Part shown: piece by piece, positions 62,264-64,000 of the stretch
Layout: every line of letters begins with the position of its first letter
Numbering within the stretch: position 1 is the stretch's first letter
DNA from: Reichenbachiella versicolor
GTDB taxonomy: Bacteria; Bacteroidota; Bacteroidia; Cytophagales; Cyclobacteriaceae
Direction: 5' to 3'
Assembly: GCF_003171675.1 (NCBI RefSeq)
Contig: NZ_QFZQ01000001.1
Location: 248,001 to 312,000, forward strand
DNA: 64,000 bases
Program-made: the position numbers and the translations under genes
The notes under the pieces: generated by a model
The model's database searches: none
Told to the model about the DNA's origin: nothing
What the model saw: only the letters and a program-made list of their open reading frames with translations

Positions 62264-64000
62264 ATGCTAAAAAGACAACTGCGACATTTGACTTTCTGCA
62301 TTGTCTTCTTAATGTCAATCTTTGATGGTTTCTCTCAGACTATTACTGGGGAGATAAAATCAAAATCAACAGGTGAGCTTTTACCCTTTGTTTCTATAGC
62401 CATCGGTGATACAGGGAATGGAGTTACCTCTGACATTAATGGAGCTTATCAATTAAATCTACCAAGTTCTTACCAAGGAGTCATTCTTGTAAGAAACGTA
62501 GGTTATCATATGCAAGCTATTACTGCATCGGATCTTCGTAAAAATCCTAATATTTTTTTAGAAGAGGATATACAGCAGTTATCTGAGGTAGTTTTTCAAG
62601 CTAGAGAAAACCCAGCTAACGAAATAATTCGCCGAACTATCAAAAATAGAGAGCTTCATGATCCAGATAGATTGAGAAGTCATCAGTTCACTTCTTATGC
62701 AAAAGAGATATATAGGCTTGACCCAAATGAAGCTTTTTCAGACTCGCTTTTAAACTTACTTGGTGCTAATACAGGAATGTCTAAGAATGATTCAATAAAG
62801 CTACAGATTGAAAAAAACCTTAGACAACGACACATTTTTGTAGCGGAGTCTGTATCTGAAGTCAAATACATGAAACCAGGTATGAGAAATGAGACTGTTT
62901 TGGCTACGAATGTGTCAGGTTTTAATAGTGGTTTATTGGCAGCAACAGGTTCAAGCTATCAGCCGCTGGGGTTTTATAAGCCAGTTATTAGTATGCTGGG
63001 TACAGAATATGTAAACCCAATTAATCCAGCAGGTCTATCTCAATATGACTTTTATATAGAGGATACTCTTTTCTATCATGGTATTGATACTGTTTGGGTG
63101 TTAAGTTTTGAGCCAAAGCAAGGGAAAAAAATAGATGGTTTTGTTGGGGAAGTTTCTATTCATCAGAATGATTATGCAATCACACATGTAGTCGCTGAAA
63201 ATGCCGATCAAAAGTCTACTGTCGGGCTGAAAATAGAACAAAACTATGATATGGTTAAAGGACAATGGTTCCCTGTGATGCAGTATACTAATTGGGTGTT
63301 GCAAGATTTTAAATACTACGGCCATAGAGTGGTTTTAGAAAATTATAGGTATCTGTCAGATATCAGTATAAATCCTAACCTTACTGCCGACGATTTTAGC
63401 GATGTGAGTTTAAGTATCCAAAGACAAGATCCTAAGAAGAGTATCAAACTGATTGAGAAGAAACGACCTACAGCACTCGATGTAATGGAATTGGAGACTT
63501 TTAATAAAATGGATAGTATCTCCCGCAGATTGAGACCAATTGAAACTGCTATTGAATCTCTTTTCACTCAGAGATATGAGGTTGGGAAGTTAGACCTTCG
63601 TTTAAATGATATTATAGGCTATAATAGGTATGAAAAGTTGAGGCTAGGTCTAGGCTTAGAGACCAATGATAATTTGTTGAAATGGTTTAAAGTTGGAGGA
63701 TATGGAGGGTATGGAACTGGAGACAGAGTTTGGAAATATGGGGCCAATATGAAATTTGAATTTAACAGAAGGAATAGCTCCTATCTGTTACTGAATTATC
63801 GTCATGATCTTAGAGAGGTAGGGGCTGTAGATTATTTTGAAAAGAGCTATGGTAATTTGGCTGATTTAATACGATCATTTCAAGGGAATTTATTTGATAT
63901 GGAAACTCATTATAAGGTCACTGCAAATAGTAGAGTTGCTCCATTTACATATGCTCAGTTTAGTATAAAAAAAGCAGAATTAAATCCAACATACGATTAT
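62264..64000 (+). CDS. DUF5686-family protein with carboxypeptidase-like regulatory domain (3' end outside window)
   Basis: The frame is open from ATG 62264 to the last base (579 codons), so the gene continues beyond the window. A signal peptide (RQLRHLTFCIVFLMSIFDGFSQ) is followed by a carboxypeptidase-D-like beta domain (ITGEIKSKSTGELLPFVSIA, then TSDINGAYQLNLP). Next comes the DUF5686 body (ENPANEIIRRTIKNRELHDP; AKEIYRLDPNE). The distal part reads as outer-membrane beta strands (LRLGLGLETNDNLLKWF, SSYLLLNYRHDLRE). The family is widespread in Bacteroidota and uncharacterised. Confidence 0.85.
   Translation, partial: MLKRQLRHLTFCIVFLMSIFDGFSQTITGEIKSKSTGELLPFVSIAIGDTGNGVTSDINGAYQLNLPSSYQGVILVRNVGYHMQAITASDLRKNPNIFLEEDIQQLSEVVFQARENPANEIIRRTIKNRELHDPDRLRSHQFTSYAKEIYRLDPNEAFSDSLLNLLGANTGMSKNDSIKLQIEKNLRQRHIFVAESVSEVKYMKPGMRNETVLATNVSGFNSGLLAATGSSYQPLGFYKPVISMLGTEYVNPINPAGLSQYDFYIEDTLFYHGIDTVWVLSFEPKQGKKIDGFVGEVSIHQNDYAITHVVAENADQKSTVGLKIEQNYDMVKGQWFPVMQYTNWVLQDFKYYGHRVVLENYRYLSDISINPNLTADDFSDVSLSIQRQDPKKSIKLIEKKRPTALDVMELETFNKMDSISRRLRPIETAIESLFTQRYEVGKLDLRLNDIIGYNRYEKLRLGLGLETNDNLLKWFKVGGYGGYGTGDRVWKYGANMKFEFNRRNSSYLLLNYRHDLREVGAVDYFEKSYGNLADLIRSFQGNLFDMETHYKVTANSRVAPFTYAQFSIKKAELNPTYDY

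Overview
The window looks like a chromosomal segment of an AT-rich marine-type Bacteroidota, most likely a Cytophagales relative. Evidence: two secreted proteins with C-terminal type IX secretion (T9SS) sorting domains, promoters of the TAnnTTTG class, almost no Shine-Dalgarno sequences, a TonB with a C-terminal domain typical of the phylum, and DUF5686 and 7TMR-DISM proteins. I found no rRNA, tRNA, CRISPR array, phage or intact insertion sequence.

Layout. 1-627: decayed DNA, including a fragment of the alpha-E gene that lies intact at 9.3-10.2 kb. 628-10196: a five-gene ATP-grasp / alpha-E / transglutaminase cluster, a predicted but biochemically uncharacterised amide-ligase system, present here in a fused set and a split set. 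10.7-13.3 kb: secreted protein with six 94-residue repeats, followed by an (ACA)15 tract and a terminator. 13.4-18.2 kb: esterase, then an operon of LpxH-like phosphoesterase, glycosyltransferase and GH1 glucosidase. 18.5-25.2 kb: apt, two redoxins, recA, a PhoB/PhoR-like two-component pair, an SDR and a Crp/Fnr regulator. 25.4-31.4 kb: ethanolamine-type permease, glutamine-synthetase-like ligase, Fe-alcohol dehydrogenase, class I glutamine-amidotransferase-like hydrolase and aldehyde dehydrogenase, which together spell a gamma-glutamylation route for ethanolamine. 31.6-33.0 kb: second T9SS protein.

33.0-34.4 kb and 38.4-40.3 kb are decayed or repeat-rich. The first holds a 106-bp imperfect palindrome and an ORF of eleven His-Asn heptapeptides. 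The second holds an IS481-type transposase relic and a second frameshifted gene. Between them lie an SDR, an AraC regulator, a lipoprotein amidohydrolase and a SnoaL-like protein.

40.3-64.0 kb is mostly core: nitroreductase, pentapeptide-repeat protein, thioesterase, YceI, then trhO convergent with queD / peptidase U32 / ferredoxin (a tRNA wobble-uridine and queuosine neighbourhood), tonB, response regulator, MFS, transketolase, transaldolase, GNAT, hybrid histidine kinase, hemE, dnaK, M23 peptidase, lactonase, prfC and a DUF5686 protein cut by the window end. Transketolase, transaldolase and the lactonase are pentose-phosphate functions. The most interesting systems are the ATP-grasp/alpha-E/transglutaminase cluster, the glutamylation route, and the adjacent dual pathways of tRNA U34 hydroxylation.
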